Below are positions 6,019 to 8,439 of a stretch of 8,439 nt of DNA, piece by piece. The first letter of the stretch is position 1; each line of letters opens with the position of its first letter. The stretch is taken from assembly GCA_003153585.1 (NCBI GenBank), contig PLZZ01000236.1:1-8439 (forward strand). The letters are read 5' to 3'. The notes beneath the pieces were generated by a model. The model was not told the origin of the DNA, did no database searches, and saw nothing but the letters and a program-made list of their open reading frames with translations. The translations under genes were made by a program, and so were the position numbers. This stretch comes from Acidobacteriota bacterium (GTDB taxonomy: Bacteria; Acidobacteriota; Terriglobia; Acidiferrales; UBA7541).

Positions 6019-7233
6019 TCAGCGGTCAATGCCGTGTTGCTGCATAAAGCGCAAAGCGTCTTCGGCCGACCGGCTTCCGGCTGCAGTGCCGAGCTTATTT
6101 GACTCTGTACTTGAAAACAGCGGCCGGCGCTTCGGCGAAAATTTCGCCGGATCGAATGTGCCTCTCTTCGTATGAAACACCCAAACATACTCGTGGCGAT
6201 TCTTATCGGCATCGGAAGGTGAAACCACGGCTGAGTCAACAGCGGTCAGAGGGGTGAAATCTGAAAACCCATTCTTGTCGGTGTGAATAAGTGTGGGCAT
6301 TGTGCCGTTATAAAAATCCGCGTCGTGCGTGAATATGACGACGAAATCCACCATGGCTGGCGCCGGAGCGGGGCAAATCCCCCCGAATTCCTTGCCGCGG
6401 TTCCTGGTCATCCATTTGTACTGATTTGGCGAGAGGCCGTATGCCGAGAAATATATTCTGCAAGCCTCGTTATTTTCCGACGGCTTCACGACGGGATCCT
6501 CTTCCTCGTCCGGATCGCGTGGTGGCGCCGCAACATGGATGCTTCCGCTCAATGCCGGGGGCGCGCTGGGCAGGTTGTCGGCGAGTTCGAGGTTGCTTGC
6601 GGTCGCAGCTACAGGCGCGGGGGCAACAGCGGGTGTGTTGGGTACGGAAACGCCCTTGCTTGAACCCGCTTTCACTGCAGAGCGTTTAGTGCTCGTGGCG
6701 GCGGTATTTGAGGCAGATTGCATTTTGGTCTGGCCGGCTGATGCAGTTTGCGAATCTGCGTTTGCTGCATCGGCTGGCTGTGGCGCTGAACGTACGGGGG
6801 GCTGGACAGGCGCATTGGCCTGCGAGCGCGTCGAAATCGCTTGAGGTTGGGCCGTTTGTTGAGTGCCGGCTGAAGTTCTGGCGCGTGCAGCGGCCACAAT
6901 TGATTGCGGTTCCTGTTGGCTGCTAACTTGCGCTTCACTCGAATTCTGATTATTTCCTTCCGTGTCCGGCGGCTTGGGAAGGGCTTTTTCCGGCACGTAT
7001 CCCTCTTTGCCGCTGGAAGTGCGAATCTTCACATAGCCTTTCTCGCGGCTGATGATTTCCACCAGCTCCCCGCATTTCAGTTTCAGAGCTACGTCGAAAC
7101 TATTTAGCGAGTCGTACACCCAAACGCGATCTTCGTTCGCTCCGCACTTTATCGGGCTGGTTTCCGCTGCATGAGTTGGGAATGCGCTAACCATGGCGAG
7201 AAGAACGAGAATCGGTATAGAGGTACATCGCAT
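6019..7233 (-). CDS. Exported SH3-domain protein with low-complexity linker and unassigned C-terminal domain
   Basis: The frame is open further upstream, to 7473, but I start at 7233. There the protein begins with a good signal peptide (MRCTSIPILVLLAMVSAF, cut near THAA at 20-23) and GGGA lies a few bases upstream. The 404-residue protein has three parts. Residues about 28-86 look like a bacterial SH3 (SH3b) domain, with the pattern VWVYDSLNS, LKCGELVEII, YVKIRTSSGKEGYVPEKAL; such domains often bind peptidoglycan or other envelope ligands. Residues about 88-245 are a disordered linker rich in Ala, Gln, Ser and Pro, ending in an acidic patch (DPDEEEDP). Residues about 252-404 form a compact region with YFSAYGLSPNQYKW and a FTHDADFYNGTMPTLIH segment that I do not recognise. 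Cys30/Cys54 and Cys258/Cys287 could form disulfides. It probably acts in the periplasm or cell wall. Confidence 0.8.
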   Translation of the reverse strand: MRCTSIPILVLLAMVSAFPTHAAETSPIKCGANEDRVWVYDSLNSFDVALKLKCGELVEIISREKGYVKIRTSSGKEGYVPEKALPKPPDTEGNNQNSSEAQVSSQQEPQSIVAAARARTSAGTQQTAQPQAISTRSQANAPVQPPVRSAPQPADAANADSQTASAGQTKMQSASNTAATSTKRSAVKAGSSKGVSVPNTPAVAPAPVAATASNLELADNLPSAPPALSGSIHVAAPPRDPDEEEDPVVKPSENNEACRIYFSAYGLSPNQYKWMTRNRGKEFGGICPAPAPAMVDFVVIFTHDADFYNGTMPTLIHTDKNGFSDFTPLTAVDSAVVSPSDADKNRHEYVWVFHTKRGTFDPAKFSPKRRPLFSSTESNKLGTAAGSRSAEDALRFMQQHGIDR

Positions 7234-7538
7234 CGTTTTCCCAGGGCCTCTTGTGCAGCGCGGTTCATTTATCGTTCGCGCGGCATCGCGATAAGCGGTC
7301 TGTTTCTCGCAGTTCATGAACTGGGCGATTGGTTTCATTTTGCGGCTCGTTGATGGCTGTTGCGTCTTTGTGCGAAGGACTTGCGAAAGGAACGAGAACG
7401 TATGTTGAGCCTGCGTAAGCCCAAAAACGCAGAATCTGCAGAATAAGTATGCGCGGTCAGAACGCGAGGCCACAACTGGACAACAGTACAGAACCAGGTC
7501 AGGGGGAAGGTTTCGTATTCTGTTCGAAAGTGTCGTTC
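7234..7538. other. Intergenic region upstream of the SH3 gene
   Basis: This 305-bp gap separates the TPR gene stop from the chosen SH3-protein start. The right part of it is also open in the SH3 frame, but those codons look non-coding: no signal peptide would be possible and the composition is basic and erratic. It contains a 14-bp perfect palindrome (7310-7323) and a hairpin of CTGCGT/ACGCAG (7411-7416 and 7427-7432) with a 10-nt loop. The hairpin lies about 105 bp past the TPR stop and has no clear U-tract. No promoter stands out. Confidence 0.5.
7310..7323. promoter_or_regulatory. 14-bp perfect palindrome, possible operator
   Basis: CAGTTCATGAACTG is identical to its reverse complement. 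It lies 77 bp upstream of the chosen SH3-protein start codon, a typical position for a dimeric repressor or activator site. Nothing else identifies a regulator. A chance palindrome of this length in a short intergenic gap is uncommon but possible. Confidence 0.35.
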
Positions 7539-8439
7539 CTACTTTTCCGCGAGATTTACTTTAACTTCTTGAAGCTCTGGACGATCCGCGCCGGGAGCGG
7601 CAATTTTCGCCAGTTGCGCGTAATAGTCGCGCGCTTCTTGCGGGTTTCCGGCGGATTCAGCGGCCCGCGCGGCGCCATAAAGTGCATCAAACCTGTTCGG
7701 CGAGATTTTAAGCGCGGCTTGGTAGGCAGCCAGCGCTTCCGAAGGCTGCTTTAGATCCAAGAGCAAGTCCCCGAGCATCTCGCGAGCTGGGATGGCGAGA
7801 GACTCCACGTGCTCGGACTCTTCCCGCTCGGCGGCAAGGCGCATGATTTTCACAGCTTCGCCTAATTTGCCTTCTGCGTAAGCCAGCCAAGCCTCCGCTT
7901 CGCGTTGTTGAACACCTTCGCCTGGATACACTTTGTTTCCCATCCCCTTGTCGTGCAAATCCAGCGCGTCATTTGCTTCGATTAGTTTTTGTGTGTCTTG
8001 CTTGGCGCCGTCCACATCACGGCTGCGAGCAGCGCCGATGGCCTTCGCCCAGTAGGTCATACCCTGGTCGCGCAAAGGAATGTTGGGGACATCGAGCGAC
8101 GCGGCTTCTTTCCAGTGGTGCAGTTCGATTGCATTACGCGCTTCCAAGGTGGCTTGCATATCTCCTATCGTCATGCGGTTTGCGCCCGGAACCGCCTTCA
8201 AGTCATTCACCACAGCGTGTGCCTTCGCTTCCTGCCCGCTCTGAAGATATGCATAGTCCAGGAAATCCATGGCGTGAGTTTGATAGTGCGCGTCGGCCAT
8301 GTGCATTTCCGTGGCTTTCGCCGCCGAAGCCACGGCGGCAATGTTCGAGTCGATCGATTCCTGCCACAGGCCCAGTCGTGTGAAAATATGCGAGGGCATG
8401 TGAATCGCGTGCGAGGAATCGGGAGCAATTTTCGCGTAC
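7539..8439 (-). CDS. TPR-repeat protein with conserved His motifs (partial, N-terminus off right edge)
   Basis: About 300 C-terminal residues are visible. The frame is open to the right edge, and the residues before the first internal Met (YAKIAPDSSHAIH, then MPSHIFTRLGLW) read on smoothly from it, so the gene starts outside the window. The protein is largely helical with TPR-like repeats. The clearest pair is near the end, where REMLGDLLLDLKQPSEALAAY is followed by a FDALYGAARAAESAGNPQEA repeat. TPR arrays are protein-interaction scaffolds. Two His-rich motifs stand out: HAIHMPSHIF and, about 30 residues later, HMADAHYQTH. I recall this HxxHMPSH signature from TPR proteins of unknown function in environmental bacteria. 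Whether the histidines bind metal is speculation. No signal peptide can be judged because the N-terminus is missing. Confidence 0.88.
   Translation of the reverse strand, partial: YAKIAPDSSHAIHMPSHIFTRLGLWQESIDSNIAAVASAAKATEMHMADAHYQTHAMDFLDYAYLQSGQEAKAHAVVNDLKAVPGANRMTIGDMQATLEARNAIELHHWKEAASLDVPNIPLRDQGMTYWAKAIGAARSRDVDGAKQDTQKLIEANDALDLHDKGMGNKVYPGEGVQQREAEAWLAYAEGKLGEAVKIMRLAAEREESEHVESLAIPAREMLGDLLLDLKQPSEALAAYQAALKISPNRFDALYGAARAAESAGNPQEARDYYAQLAKIAAPGADRPELQEVKVNLAEK

Noticed and set aside
7427..7445. Tandem ATTCTGC copies with TCTGCAGA palindrome followed by TTTTT on the minus strand
   Set aside because: It looks terminator-like, but the stem is only four bases with a 3-nt loop and it lies about 100 bp past the TPR stop, so the support is too weak.
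7234..7473. N-terminal extension of the SH3 protein by 80 residues
   Set aside because: The extension has no conserved features and would bury the signal peptide that begins at 7233.

Overview
This is a bacterial chromosomal window of moderately high GC. Every gene I can support lies on the minus strand. The gene families (SYLF protein, permuted Aas-like fusion, SH3/low-complexity secreted protein, HxxHMPSH-type TPR protein) remind me of Acidobacteriota of the Koribacter/Terriglobia type. That is recollection of family style, not a marker gene, so I hold it at moderate confidence. I see no insertion sequence, phage gene, CRISPR array or other sign of recent transfer. The window looks like core or near-core chromosome.

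Layout from left to right, with all genes transcribed right to left. Positions 1-737 hold the N-terminal part of a PiT-family inorganic phosphate transporter that runs off the left edge. Positions 920-996 hold tRNA-Arg(ACG) with an encoded CCA end and one T-stem mismatch. Positions 1123-3645 encode an 840-residue fusion of an acyl-activating AMP ligase, an acyl carrier domain and a PlsC-type acyltransferase. Positions 3795-4475 encode a secreted SYLF (Ysc84-type) lipid-binding protein. Positions 4823-5899 encode a radical SAM enzyme with a Cys-rich C-terminal module. Positions 6019-7233 encode a secreted SH3-domain protein with a long Ala/Gln/Pro/Ser linker and an unrecognised C-terminal domain. 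Positions 7539-8439 hold the C-terminal part of a TPR protein that runs in from the right edge.

The genes are separated by roughly 120-350 bp, so most are probably transcribed alone. The only plausible functional link is a membrane or envelope theme: the fusion can activate and transfer acyl chains to lysophospholipids, the SYLF family binds lipids, and the SH3 protein is exported. Candidate promoters precede the transporter, the tRNA and the radical SAM gene. The last is overlapped by an inverted repeat and a 10-bp direct repeat, which makes it the best candidate in the window for specific regulation.

I found no clearly new multi-gene system. The items most worth checking are the permuted ligase-ACP-acyltransferase, the radical SAM enzyme with its unusual cysteine spacing, the His-rich TPR protein, and the unassigned domain of the SH3 protein.
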